DNA of 64,000 nucleotides from Prunus persica (Eukaryota > Streptophyta > Magnoliopsida > Rosales > Rosaceae), in contig NC_034016.1 of the NCBI RefSeq assembly GCF_000346465.2, positions 8,154,611 through 8,218,610 on the forward strand, written 5' to 3'. Each line of letters opens with the position of its first letter. Within the stretch, counting starts at the first letter, position 1. Under the pieces are notes generated by a model. That model had not been told where the DNA came from. It saw only the letters and a program-made list of their open reading frames with translations, and made no database searches. This document shows positions 51,746-64,000 of this stretch, one piece after another. A program made the translations under genes and the position numbers.

Positions 51746-51805
51746 ACGACGGTTTATGAAAAAACCGTCGTGTAATACAACGACGGTTTTTTCATAAACC
51801 GTCGT
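51746..51805. repeat. Perfect inverted repeat (26-bp arms, 8-bp loop) in the transposase leader intron
   Basis: Arm 1 is 51746-51771 and arm 2 is 51780-51805; they are exact reverse complements, with gtaataca between. Each arm is itself quasi-palindromic, acgacgg at one end and ccgtcgt at the other, so four copies of the element's repeat motif are arranged head to head. It lies about 190 bp before the transposase start codon. Confidence 0.93.
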
Positions 51806-51996
51806 TTGTATTACTTATATTAGACGACGTCTGTTGAAAATCCGTCGTCTATATATGCCAAATACGTCTGTTTTTGTTTAAAACCCGTCGTCTCTGTTGT
51901 GTATTACTTGCTATTAGATCTTTGTATAATCTGCTATAGTGATGGTCATTGCCTGTATTTTCACTTTATTATAGATAATAGGTTATAGTGTCGGAG

Positions 51997-54900
51997 ATGG
52001 ATAAGTCATGGATGCACTCGGATAGAAGATCGAAGGCATATGAGTTTGGGGTGGAAGCATTTTTGAACTTTGCTGTAGAAAATCTTCTAACTACAACACA
52101 TATCCGTTGTCCATGTGTTAAATGTGTTAATTTGAAGTTGTTTGGGGTTGGAATTATAAGGGATCACTTATACTTTAATGGAATTGACCAAAGCTATAAG
52201 AATTGGACATTTCACGGAGAACCTTGGGAAGCAACTACTAATGCTATAGAAATGTTGAAGAAGATGATGGCCATAGTAGGTACAGTTTTGTGTCTGAAGA
52301 AATTGATATGGATGATAATGATTTTGGTCATTTTGGTTCCGATCCGTATGAGTTTGCCAATGTGATTGGGGATGGAGATCAACCAGTGTACCCTGGTTGT
52401 AGAAAGTACACGAAGTTATCGGCATTAGTGAAGTTGTATAATTTGAAGGCAAAACATGGGATGAGTGATGTCTGTTTTACAGAATTATTGATACTTCAAG
52501 GCGATTTGCTTCCAGAAGGAAATACAATACCAACCTCTATGTATGAGGCTAAAAAGACTTTGTGTGCATTTGGGCTGAGTTATGAGAAAATGCACGCATG
52601 CCCCAATGATTGCATCTTGTATAGGAAGGAGTATGAGGATTCAACTAATTGTCCTACTTGTGGTATCTCAAGGTGGAAGGAAGGCAAAGATTCAATCTTG
52701 AAAGAGGGTGTGCCAGCGAAGGTGGTGTGGTATTTTCCTCCAATTCCAAGGTTTAAAAGGATGTTTCAATCACATGAGACAGCTAAGAGTTTGACTTGGC
52801 ATGCTGCTAGAAAATCAATTGACGGTCAGATGTCTCATCCGGCGGATTCCCCGTCTTGGAAACTTCTTGATGATAAATGGCCTGAGTTTGGTAATGAGCC
52901 GAGAAACTTGAGATTGGCTCTTTCATCTGATGGATTCAATCCCCACAGTTCTCTAAGTAGCAGATATAGTTGTTGGCCGGTTATCTTAGTTACATATAAT
53001 CTCCCTCCATGGCTGTGCATGAAACGAAAGTTCATGATGTTAACCTTATTGATTTCCGGTCTTAAACAACCCGGAAATGATATAGACGTCTACTTGGAGC
53101 CTTTGATTGATGATTTAAAATCTTTGTGGGATGGGATTAGAGGAGTGTATGATGCACATAATGGAGAATTCTTTACACTCAGAGCTGCATTAATGTGGAC
53201 AATTAATGATTTCCCCGCCTATGGAAACTTATCTGGTTGTGTTGTTAAAGGATATAAAGCTTGTCCAATATGCGGCAATGATACACCTAGTCACAGGTTG
53301 AAAAATGGCCACAAAATTTGTTACATTGGGCATAGAAAATGGTTACCAATCAATCATCCATATAGGAGGCAACGTGCAGCTTTTAATGGGAAACCTAAAT
53401 ATGGCATACCTCCCGAGCCATTAACCGGAGAAGAAGTGCTGCGTATGGTTGAAAATGGTGACAGAGTTTGTTGGAAGAAGAAATCAATATTCTTTGATCT
53501 CGAGTATTGGAAATACCTTCCTATGAGGCATGCCCTAGATGTTATGCACATTGAGAAGAATGTTTGCGATAGTATTATTGGTACATTGCTGGAGATCCCT
53601 GGAAAAAATAAAGATGGGATTGCTGCTCGATTAGATTTATTGAACATGGGGGTCAAAACTGATTTGCAACCCGAGTATGGAGAAAGACGTACTCGTTTGC
53701 CTCCTGGGCCTTGGAATTTTTCAAGAGCAGAGAAGAGAGAGGTTTGCAATTCTTTCTATGGTATGAAGGTCCCTGAAGGTTATTCTTCAAATATTAAAAA
53801 TCTTGTATCTTTACAAGATTCAAGACTTCTTGGCCTTAAATCACATGATTGTCATACCTTAATGCAACAATTGCTCCCTGTGGCAATTCGTTCTGTTTTG
53901 GAGAAGCCTGCAAGGTATGCAATAACTCGTTTGTGCTTCTTCTTCAATGCTATATGTGCAAAGACTGTTGATGTTTCCAAGCTAGATAAGTTGGAAGAAG
54001 ATGTAGTAGTTACTCTGTGTTTGCTTGAGAAGTACTTTCCCCCTTCATTCTTTGATATCATGGTTCATCTAGTAGTACATCTTATCAAAGAAGTTCGTCT
54101 ATGTGGGCCAGTATATTTTAGGTGGATGTATCCGTTTGAAAGATATATGAAAGTGCTGAAGGGGTATATTCAGAATCGTACTCGTCCCGAAGGTTGCATT
54201 GCTGAGCGGTATATAGCTGAAGAAGTGGTAGAGTTTTGTACTCAGCATTTATCTGATGTTAGTACAGTTGGAGTGCCTTCAAGCCAAAAGATGGGACTTT
54301 CAAAGCCATTATCAGGTTGCACAGTGAGCGTAGTTGATCAGGACCTGTTGAATCAAGCACATCTATATGTCTTGGAGAATATGGAGGAAGTCCTACCTTA
54401 TATCGAGTACGTATGAGTTTTATTCTTTAACTTATTGATTTTAAATTATTTCTTATGTTTATCCTCTATATTTGGGACCGTAATGCTTGAATTTTTCGTG
54501 TCATGTAGGCAACATATGATCCACATCAAGACTGCTTATCCAAAATTTAGAAAGAGAACAAAGTGGCTGCAGGATAAGCACAATAGCACTTTCATTCAAT
54601 GGCTACGCTTCAAGGTATATGTTGTTGAATAACATATTTCTCTTTTAATTTTCTTCTTATTTCTATGTTAGATTGAATTAAGATATATGATTAATTTGCA
54701 GGTTCAAAGTGAACTTGAGGAAGACAATCATGGCGTATCAGAAAATTTAAGGTGGCTAGCAGCTGGTCCAAACATGGCAGTGCCATTATATAGGAGCTAT
54801 CTTATTAAAGGTATTAAATTCAATATCAAGGCACAAGATGATGTGCGGACAACTCAAAATAGTGGAGTTTATTTACTTGCACATACCATGCAAGTTGCTA

Positions 54901-55337
54901 GTGCCAAGGATAAAAACCCAATTCTCTCAAATATGGGTTTCTATGGTGTCATTCAAGAAATTTGGGACCTTGACTACCAAAAGTTTACAATCCCAGTCTT
55001 TAGGTGTGATTGGATAGATAGTTCTGGTCTTGTAGTCGACGAACTTGGATTTACCCTTGTAGATTTGAGTAAAATTGGACATAGGAATGACCAATTTGTT
55101 TTGGCTTCTCAAGTCAAACAAATATTTTTTGTTGACGACCCGATGCATCGTGGTTGGTCGGTAGTGTTATCAATGCCTAATAGAGAATATAATGATGTTA
55201 TTGGTGATGAAGTCTTAGGTGATGTGATAATTGAGTGTGAGCCATTTACTAGAGGGATGCCAAATGTTGACACATTTGATGAACTGGTGGGTGAGTTAGG
55301 CGGTCAAAATATTCGAGATGGGTGTGAAGATATATAG
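51997..55337 (+). CDS. CACTA-2 TNP2/TNPD-type transposase (one apparent frameshift)
   Basis: Exons: 51997-54406, 54509-54614, 54702-55337, with GT-AG introns in matching phase. I choose the ATG at 51997, giving MDKSWMHSDRRSKAYEFGV, the usual Transpos_assoc start, which is followed by a CPCVKC zinc-type motif. Then come the TNP2 region (CPNDCILYRKEY, CPTCGISRWK, SSDGFNPHSS, YNLPPWLCMKRK, GNDIDVYLEPLIDDLKSLW, ACPICGNDTPSHRLKNG, LDVMHIEKNVCDSIIG), DUF4218 (FFDIMVHLVVHLIKE, FRWMYPFERYMKVLKGY) and DUF4216 (VFRCDWIDSSG, DQFVLASQVKQIFFV). It should cut and join the element ends. One base appears lost near 52254-52257, between EATTNAIEM and EEDDGHSRYSF, in the linker between domains. Otherwise the reading frame is open to the stop at 55335. 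Confidence 0.92.
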
Positions 55338-56800
55338 ATTGAATGATGCTTATGTAATTGGCAGTGTATGACATTAATTTTGTAATATATTGTAATGTGA
55401 TTTCTTCACTTTCTACGTTCAAATAAAACACGACGTTATTGTGAACCAGTTATTCAACATATTTACCGACGTCTTAAAGCAACGTAACAATGAAGAACTA
55501 TGACGCTATTGTGAAGCAATTATTCAGGATATCACGTCGGGGAAGGATTAAGAACCGCCATGTAATTCAAAATAACACGACTCCAATCCCATAATACTGA
55601 CGTCTAAAAAACGAGATATATAATCTGAACGTTAAAAAATACGACGTCATCATACATTTTCCACGTCGCAAGTTCTTTTATAAACGAAGAGGAACGAAAT
55701 GAATTCCGACGGTAATTCATTATAACCGCCGTCTAATATCAATTAAACGACGTTATTTGTAATACGGCTCTCTCATCGCATTTCAACGTCAACTATATAA
55801 ATACATACGTCGTAAATAATGACACTGACAACTATTTCCACGTCATCTTTTTTAAAAAAATCGAAGTGGAAAATTTATTTCACGACGGTTGTTTGTAAAT
55901 AAGAGACGTAGTATATTTCAATAACGTCGTCTTCTCATGTATTTAAAGATGTCATATTTTTTCTTGTCGTGAAAATTATATTTGACGGCGTAGTGTTTTA
56001 GTTGTCGTCGTTGTATGTCTATCTTGCGGCCTTGTTCTTTTAATATGTGTCATATTTTTCCTTTTTAACGACGGTGATTTGTTTGAGTTGGTCGTCTATT
56101 CTCATCCTCGACTATTTTTTAGAACTTTAGCAGACTAAACACGTCTGTTTTTATTTATTTTCGACGTTGTTTTATTTAACAACGTCTAATATTTATCGTC
56201 GTTGTTTGTTTCAGAAAATAGGACGTATAAATTTTGTAATACGACTCTCATATATTTGTAACCGACGTTGTTTCGTTGTTCAACGTCTACTCTATAAATA
56301 CATACGTCGTAAATAATGACACTGACAACTATTTCCACGTCATCTTTTATAGAAAAATCGAAGTGGAAAATTTATTTTACGACGGTTATTTTTATATAGG
56401 CGACGTAGTAGGTATCAATAACGTCGTCTTCTAATGTATTTAAAGACGACATATTTTTTATTGTCGTGAAAATGATATTTAACGGCGTCTTATTTTAATT
56501 TTCGTCGTTGTATGTCTATCTTGCGGCCATGTTCTGTTAATATGTGTCATATTTTTCCTTTTTAACGACGGTTTGTTTAGAGAGTTGGTCATCTATTCTC
56601 ATCCTCGACTGCTTTTTTAGATCTTTTTGCAGTACACAGACGTCGTTTTGTATTTGTTGATGACGTTGTATATTGTAACAACGACGGTGATTTAGCGTCG
56701 TGGTTTATGAGGGAAAAGATGACGGTGGATTCCACGACCATTGAAAAACCGAATACACGACGGTGATTTACCGTCGTCTTTTTGCTTTTTTGTAGTAGTG
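55338..56800. repeat. CACTA-2 right subterminal region with internal duplication
   Basis: Starts as the transposase 3' untranslated region; past about 55430 it is dominated by acgacg/cgtcgt words. Two copies of a roughly 370-bp unit are in tandem, about 55759-56130 and about 56236-56625, sharing gtaatacg(g/a)ctctc, aaatacatacgtcgtaaata, cttgcggcc(t/a)tgttct and tattctcatcctcgact. It ends with the terminal inverted repeat. No gene. Confidence 0.88.
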
Positions 56801-59800
56801 AATGTTCTGGGAGGTGTCATTTTGTGAGTTTTGAGTGAAACCCAATGGCTAAAACTATGTAATACACCAACCACTCCATTTCAAAATGAATTTCGTACGA
56901 ACCTTAATTGTCCAATTTCATGGACCAATCGATATCGGATTGAATCCAAAACTTGGGGAACATCATAATGTTGTGGGAGGAGTCATTTGGTGGGTTTTGA
57001 GTGAAATCCAATCTCAAGAACTATGCAACACACCAATCACTCCAGTTCTGAGCGAACTTCGTCTGAACCTGAATTGTCCAATTTCAGGGATCAATCGATG
57101 TCGGATTGATTCCAAAACTTAGGGAACATCATAATATAGTGGGAGGAATCATTTCGTTTGGAGTGAAATCCAATCTCTAGAACTATGCAATACACCAACC
57201 ACTCCATTCAAGAACGAACTTCGTACGAACCTGAATTGTCCAATTTCATGGACCAATCCATATCGGATTGAGTCCAAAACTTGGGGTACATCATAATCTG
57301 ATGGGAGGAGTTATTTGGTGGGTTTTGAGTGAAATCCAATTTCCAAAACTATACAATACACCGACCACTGTATTTCATAACGAACTTCGTACGAACCTGA
57401 ATTGTTTAATTTCACAGACCAATCTATATCGGATTGAGTCCAAAACTTGGGGAACATCATAGTATTGTGGGAGCAGTCATTTTGTCTGTTTTGAGTAAAA
57501 TCCAATCTCTAGAACTATGCAATACACCAACCACCCCATTTTAGAACGCACTTCGTACGAACCTCAATTGTCCAATTTCATGGACCAATCAATATCGGAT
57601 TGATTCCAAAACTTGGGGAACATCATAATATTGTGGGAGGAGTCATTTAGTGGGTTTCGACTGAAATCCGATCTCTAGAACTATGCAATATACGGACCAC
57701 TCCATTTAAGAACGAACTTCGTACGAACCTGAATTGTCCAATTTCATGGACCAATCGGTATCGGATTGACTCCAAAACTTGGGAAAAATCATAACATTGT
57801 GGGGGGAGTCATTTGGTGGGTTTCGACTGAAATCCAATCTCTAGAACAATGCAATACACCAACCACTACATTTCATAATGAACTTCGAACGAACCTGAAT
57901 TGTCCAATTTCATGGACCAATCCATATCGGATTGAGTCCAAAACTGGGGGAACATTATAACATTGTAGGACGAGTCATTATCGAATCTCAAGAACTATGC
58001 AATACACCAACCACTCCATTTCATAGTGAACTTCGTATGAACCTGAATTGTCCAATTTCATGGACCAATTCATATCGGATGGATTCGAAAACTTTGGGAA
58101 CATCATAATATTGTTGGAGGAGTCGTTTGGTGGGTTTTGAGTGAAATTCAATCTTTAGAACTATGCAATACACCAACCACTCCATTTCAGAACGTACTTC
58201 GTACGATCATTTCTTGGACCAATTGATATCGGATTGAGTCCAAAACTGGGGGAACATCATAATATTTTGAGACGAGTCATTACCCAATCTCAAGAACTAT
58301 GCAATACACGAACAACTATATTTCAGAGCGAACTTCGTACGAACCTGAATTGTCCAATTTCATGGACCAATCGATATCGGTTTGAGTCCCAAACTTGGGG
58401 AACATCATAATATTGTGGGAGAAGTCATTTGGTGGGTTTTCAGTGAAATCCAATCTCTAGAACTATGCAATACACCAACCTCTCCATTTCAGAACGAACT
58501 TCGTACGGAGCTGAATTGTCTATTTCTTAGACCAATCGATATCGGATTGGGTTCAAAACTTGGGGAACATCATAATATTGGGGGAGGATTCATTTGGTTG
58601 GTTTTTTGTGAAATCCAATCTCTAGAACTATGCAATACACCAACCACTCCATTCAAGAATGAACTTCGTACGAACCTGAATTGTCCAATTTCGTGGACCA
58701 ATCCATCTCGAATTGAGTCCAAAACTTGGGTTACATCATAAGATGATGAGAGGAGTCATTTGGTAGGTTTTGAGTGAAATCCAATCTCTTGAACTATGCA
58801 ACACACCGACCGCTGCATTCCATAACGAACTTCGTATGAACCAGAATTGTCCAATTTCACGGACCAATCGATATCAGATTGAGTCCAAAACTTGGGGAAC
58901 ATCATAGTATTGTGGGAGGACTCATTTTGTCGGTTTTGGGTGAAATCCAATCTCTAGAACTATGCAATAAACCAACCACTCCATTCAAGAATGAACTTCG
59001 TACGAACCTGAATTGTCCAATTTCATGGACCAATCCATATCGGATTGAGTCCAAAACTTGGGGTACATCATAATATGATGGGAGGAGTTATTTGGTGGGT
59101 TTTGAGTGAAATTCAATTTCCAGAACTATACAATACACCGAGTACTGCATTTCATAACGAACTTTGTACGAACCTGAATTGTCCAATTTCACGGACAAAT
59201 CTATATCGGATTGAGTCCAAAACTTGGGAAATATCATAGTATTATGGGAGGGGTCATTTTGTCGGTTTTTAGTGAAATCCAATCTCTAGAACTATGCAAT
59301 ACACCAACCACTTCATTTCTAAGCGAACTTCGTACGACCCTAAATTGTCCAATTTCATGGACCAGTCGATATCGGATTGATTCCAAAACTTGGGGCACAT
59401 CATAATATTGTGAGGGGAGTCATTCGGTGGGTTGCAAGTGAAATCCAATCTCTAGAACCTGAATTGTCCGATTTCATGGACCAATCGATATCGGATTGAG
59501 TCCAAAACTTGGGGAACATCATAATATGGTGGGAGGAGGGATTTAGTGGGTTTTGAGTGAAATACAGTCTCTAGAACTATGCAATACACCAACCACTCCA
59601 TTTCACAACGAACTTCGTACGAACCTGAATTGTCCATTTTCATGGACCAATCGATATCGAATTGAGTCCAAAACTTGGGGAACATCATAATATGACGGGA
59701 GGAGTCATTTGGTGGTTTTTGAAGGAAATCCAATCCCTAGAACTATACAATACCCCAACGACTACATTTCACAACAAACTTCGTACGAACCTAAATTGTC

Positions 59801-60600
59801 CGATTTCAGAGACCAATCGATATCAGATTGAGTCCAAGACTTGGGGACAACATAATATGGGGGCAGGAGTCATTTGGTGAGTTTTGAGAGAAATCCAATG
59901 GCTAAAACTATACAGTACACCAACCACAGCATTTCATAACGAACTTTGTAAGAACCTGAATTGTCCAATTTCAAGGACCAATCGATAAAACTATGCAATA
60001 CGTCAACCACTCCTTTAGAGAACAAACTTTGTAAAAACATGAATAGTGCAATTTCTTTGACCAATTGATATCGGATTGAGCTAAAAACTTGGGAAATATC
60101 ATAATATGGTGGGAGGAGTCATATGGTGAGTTTTGAGCGAAATCCAATGGCTAAAACTTTGCAATACAACAATCGTTCCATTTCAGAACGCACTTCGGAC
60201 CAACCTGAATTGTCCAATTTCAAGGACCAATCGATATCAGATTGATTCCAAAACTTGGGGACACCATAATATTGTGGGAGGAGTCGTTTGGTGGTTTTCG
60301 AGTGAAATCCAATGTCTAAAACAATGTAGTACACCAAACACTCCATTTCAGAACGAACTTCGTACGAACCTGAATTCTCCAATTTCATGGACCAATCGAT
60401 ATCGGATTGAGTCCAAAACTTGGAGAACACCATAATGTTGTGGGAGGAGTAATTTGGTGAGTTTTGAGCGAAATCCAATGGCTAAAATTCTGCAATACAC
60501 AAACTACTCCATTTCAGAATGAACTTCGTACGAACCTGAATTGTCCGATTTCATGGACCAATCGATATCGGATGGAGTCCAAAACTTGGGGAACATCATA

Positions 60601-61264
60601 ATATTTTGTGATGAGTCATTTGGTGGGTTTTGATTGAAATTCAATCTCTAGAACTATAGAATAAACCAACCACTCCACTTCAGAACGAACTTTGTACGAA
60701 CATGAATTGTCCAATTTCATGGACCAATCAATATCGGATTGAGTCCAAAACTTGGGGAACATCATAATATTGTGCGATGAGTCATTTGGTGGGTTTTGAC
60801 TGAAATTCAATCTCTAGAACTATAGAATAAAACAACCACTCCATTTCAGAACGAACTTTGTACGAACATGAATTGTCCGAGTTCATGCACCAATCGATGT
60901 CGGATTGAGTCCATAACTTGGGGAACATCATAATATTTTGTGATGAGTCATTTGGTGGGTTTTGATTGAAATTCAATCTCTAGAACTATAGAATAAACCA
61001 ACCACTCCACTTCAGAACGAACTTTGTACGAACATGAATTGTCCAATTTCATGGACCAATCAATATCGGATTGAGTCCAAAACTTGGGGAACATCATAAT
61101 ATTGTGCGATGAGTCATTTGGTGGGTTTTGACTGAAATTCAATCTCTAGAACTATAGAATAAAACAACCACTCCATTTCAGAATGAACTTTGCACCAACC
61201 TGAATTGTCCGAGGTCATGCACCAATCGATGTCGGAATGAGTCCATAACTTGGGGAACATCACA
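60601..61264. repeat. Near-identical 332-bp dimer, two tandem copies
   Basis: 60601-60932 and 60933-61264 correspond almost base for base. One monomer has atattttgtgatgagtcat and gattgaaattcaatc; the next has attgtgcgatgagtcat and gactgaaattcaatc with gaataaaacaacc. Homogeneity within the pair far exceeds that between adjacent monomers, so this is a recent higher-order duplication. Confidence 0.9.
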
Positions 61265-61427
61265 ATGTTGTGGGGGGAGTCATTTGAAGAGTTTTGAGTG
61301 AAATCCAATGGCAAAACATATGCAATACACCAACCACTCCATTTCTGAATGAACTCCGTACGAAATTGATTGTCCGATTTCATGGACCAATCGATATCGG
61401 ATTTCGTCCAAAACTTAGGGAACATCA

Positions 61428-62590
61428 TAATATTGTGGAAGGAGTCATTTGGTGGGGTTTGAGTGAAATCATATCACTAGAACTATACAATACACCAACC
61501 ACTCCGTTTCATAATGAAATTCATACGAACCTGAATTGTCCAATTTCATGGACCAATCGATATCGGATTGAGTCCAAAACATGAGGAACACCATAATGTT
61601 GTGGCAGGAGTCATTTTGTCAGTTTTGAGGGAAATCTAATGTCTAAAACTATTCAATACACCAACCACTCCATTTTAGAACGGACATTGTACGAATCCTA
61701 ATTGTCTAATTTCATGGACCAATTGATATCGGATTGCGTCCAAAACTTGGGAAACATCATAATATTGTGGGAGGAGTCATTTGGTGGGGTTTGAGTGAAA
61801 TCATATCACTAGAACTATACTATACACCAACCACTCTGTTTCAGAACGAACTTCATACGAACCTGAATTGTCCAATTTCATGGACCAATCGATATCGGAT
61901 TGAGTCCAAAACATGGGGAACACTATAATGTTGTGGCAAGAGTCATTTTGTCAGTTTTGAGTGAATTCCAATGGCTAAAACAACGCAATACACCAACCGC
62001 TCCATTTTAGAACGAACTTCGTACGAACCTGAATTCTCGAATTTCGTGGACCAATTGATATCGGATTAAGTCCAAAACTTGGGGAACATCATAATATTGT
62101 GGCAGGAGTCATTTGGTGGGATTTGAGTGAAATGCAATCACTAGAACTATACAATACACCAACCACTCCGTTTCAGAAAGAACTTCGTACAAACTTGACC
62201 TGTCCAATTTCATGGACCACTCGATATCGGATTGAGTCCAAAACTTGGGGAACATCATCATATTGTGGAAGGAGTCATTTGGGGGTTTTTGATTGAAATC
62301 TAATCTCTAGAACTATACAATACACCAACCACCATATTTCAGAACGAACTTCGTACGAACCTGAATTGTCCAATTTCATAGACCAGTCGTTATCGGATTG
62401 AGTTTAGAACTTGGGGAACATCATAATGCTGTGGGAGGAGTCATTTTGTCAGTTTTGAGTGAATTCCAATGGCCAAAAGAATGCAATACACCAACCACTC
62501 CATTTCACAATGAACTTCGTACGAACCTGAATTGTCCAATTTCGTGGACCAATCGATTTAGGATTGCATCCAAAACATGGGGAACATCAT
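61428..62590. repeat. Older 332-bp dimeric higher-order repeat
   Basis: Monomers with gtcatttggtgggg(t)ttgag and atca(c)tagaactatac alternate with monomers carrying gtcattttgtcagttttgag. The first type sits near 61428, 61761 and 62094, and the second near 61605, 61937 and 62436. The period is therefore two monomers (332 bp), more diverged than the dimer just upstream. Confidence 0.75.
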
Positions 62591-62966
62591 AATATTGTGG
62601 GAGGAGTCATTTGGTGGGGTTTGAGTGAAATCCAATCCCTAGAACTATACCATACACGTTCACTCCATTTCAGAACGAACTTCTTACGAACCTGAATTGT
62701 CCGATTTCTTGGACCAATTGATATCGGATTGAGTCCAAAACTTGGGGAACATTATAATAATGTGGGAGGAGCCATTTGGTGGGTTTTGAGTGAAATCGAA
62801 TCTCTAGAATTATACAACACACCAACCACTCCGTTTCAGAACGAACCTCGTACAAACCTGAATTGTCCGATTTCATGGACCAATGGATGTAGGATTGGGT
62901 CCAAAACTTGGGAACATCATAATGTTGTAGGAGTAGTCATGAGGTGAGTTTTGAGTGAAATCCAAT

Positions 62967-64000
62967 TGTTGAGCCTATTCTTAACAACTAAAATGAGTTA
63001 TTAAAAAAAAACAACTTTAATTCTCGCAAGTGCACGAACCGTTTATAGTATAGCTTATGTAAATACGAGGTCGATCCCACGGAGAATGGTAACTTGGTTC
63101 CAAGTTAAATTACTTAGAATGCTAGAAAAACATAGAACAAAGAAACTGACTAACTAGCTAAAGGCAAGGTCGAATTCAACAATGCCTCTTGCTAATTACT
63201 CAAGGTCTAGGACAGAATCCTAGCACCACACACGCACTCGAAATGGGGGGTTTTGTGGTTGAAATGAAAACAAAAAATTAAAATGAAAGTGCTCGAAAGT
63301 AAACACTGGCAGCAATCAACAAGTTGTGAAACAATGATTGAGAGATGTTAGAGCCTTGGAATCCACCACTAGTTTTCCTAACCAAGTTATGAATGCATAG
63401 AAATTGACTCAAGCTTCATTAACAATAGATTATCGCATACAAGCCTATGGTATCTAGGTGCAAGATGCATGATTCTCCTAAGGCATGTGATTATGCATGG
63501 TATCTACACAACACGTGATCTCTAATATGCAACCTAAGCATGGTATCTACTTAGAATAAAGCATACAAGAGTCATTAAGCTCCTTGAGAATATGATAATC
63601 ACACAAGTCCTAGAACATGGTATCTGTCCTAGTCAACATATGGTTATTAACCCCTTGAATGATTCTTAGGCCATTCATGTGTTGCTTGTGAAAGGAGAGT
63701 AGAATTGGTGAATCTAAACCCCTTCCCAACCTGTGCTAGATGCATAAAATCCTAGTTAGCTACTCCAAGAAAACATACATCAAGCACCTAATAAACTGGA
63801 GATTAACAACTTGATAATAAAAGCAAGGAAATCAATTAACTATAAAATCATCCATAACATTGAATATACATGACTAGGGCTTCATCCTAAGCCCTAACTA
63901 AATGGATTAGTTAGACATAACTATGAATACAGAAAATAAGAAATACATAGATAGGATAAAGAGAGGAGAAGAACTGGATGATGGCAGTAAGGAAGTTCCC
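62967..64000 (-). mobile_element. LTR of the copy A/B family (copy C), truncated by the window end
   Basis: Begins TGTTGAGCCTATTCTTAAC, the family terminus, directly after satellite ...tccaat. It follows copy B closely through gcaagtgcacgaaccg, the tgg(t)atctac series and agctccttgagaatatg. The last bases, gatggcagtaaggaagttccc, match copy A (gctgccatcatcc) better than copy B. The 5-bp target candidate on the left is ccaat (62962-62966); the other side is outside the window. Whether this is another solo LTR or the edge of a full element cannot be seen. Confidence 0.85.

Larger units (their letters stand above)
43339..56800 (+). mobile_element. CACTA-2: CACTA (En/Spm) transposon with a Ulp1-protease gene
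   Basis: A 13.46-kb element with terminal inverted repeats CACTACTACAAAAA(G)TGAAAAAGACGAC at the left and its near-perfect complement at the right (ctttttgcttttttgtagtagtg). It is flanked by the 3-bp duplication AAT (43336-43338, 56801-56803). The short motif ACGACGG/CCGTCG/CGTCGT occurs at very high density at both ends, in spacers and in introns. It encodes, both on the plus strand, a TNPA-like/Ulp1 gene (46164-50011) and a TNP2 transposase gene (51997-55337). It also carries a fragment of a host RPN6 gene. Coding damage is slight (one frame problem per gene), so it is much younger than CACTA-1. Confidence 0.95.
56801..62966. repeat. 166-bp satellite array, block 6
   Basis: Resumes with aatgttctgggagg, in register with the block left of CACTA-2. 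Several monomers here share a local variant (ccactccattcaagaa, gaccaatccatatcgg) near 57200-59050. From about 60601 to 62590 the array is organised as 332-bp dimers. It ends at tccaat (62966), where LTR copy C begins. Confidence 0.96.

Overview
This window is plant nuclear DNA, almost certainly centromeric or pericentromeric, and very probably from a rosaceous eudicot (Prunus is my best guess). About half of it (roughly 32.5 kb, some 195 units by length) is a single tandem satellite with a 166-bp monomer, always in the same orientation. The rest is transposable elements inserted into that array. The Prunus guess rests on my recollection that a centromere-type satellite of about this length is reported for peach; I could not check it. 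There are spliceosomal introns, CACTA (En/Spm) elements and LTR elements. I see no free-standing host gene, no tRNA or rRNA gene and nothing prokaryotic.

Layout. 1-3672 satellite; about 3673-4778 partial LTR (copy A); 4779-9581 satellite; 9582-20611 an old CACTA element (CACTA-1, 11.0 kb); 20612-27702 satellite; 27703-30826 a 3.1-kb TG...CA LTR-type insertion with a 5-bp target duplication; 30827-40596 satellite; 40597-42353 a complete solo LTR (copy B) with a 5-bp target duplication; 42354-43338 satellite; 43339-56800 a better-preserved CACTA element (CACTA-2, 13.5 kb, 3-bp target duplication); 56801-62966 satellite; 62967-64000 start of a third LTR of the copy A/B family, leaving the window.

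CACTA-1 carries a TNPD/TNP2-type transposase on the minus strand and a TNPA/Transposase_24-type gene on the plus strand, transcribed divergently. Both are dead: frameshifts, in-frame stops and a damaged splice site. Between them lie a fragment of a host PP2A scaffold (A) subunit gene with its intron, and a long (CT)n tract. CACTA-2 carries two genes in the same direction. The first is a seven-exon gene joining a TNPA-like N-terminal half to a C-terminal Ulp1/C48 cysteine protease with all catalytic residues visible. The second is a TNP2 transposase (Transpos_assoc, TNP2, DUF4218, DUF4216). Each has one apparent frame lesion. Near its left end CACTA-2 carries an intronless, internally deleted fragment of the 26S proteasome subunit RPN6 gene.

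The most interesting points are the two captured host-gene fragments, the ACGACGG/CGTCGT repeats of CACTA-2 that fill the introns of its own protease gene, the triplicated exon in CACTA-1, the LTR copy A that corresponds to R-U5 only, and the segmental and higher-order duplications in the satellite. Gene models were read by eye from splice sites and family resemblance; no alignment or database search was run.
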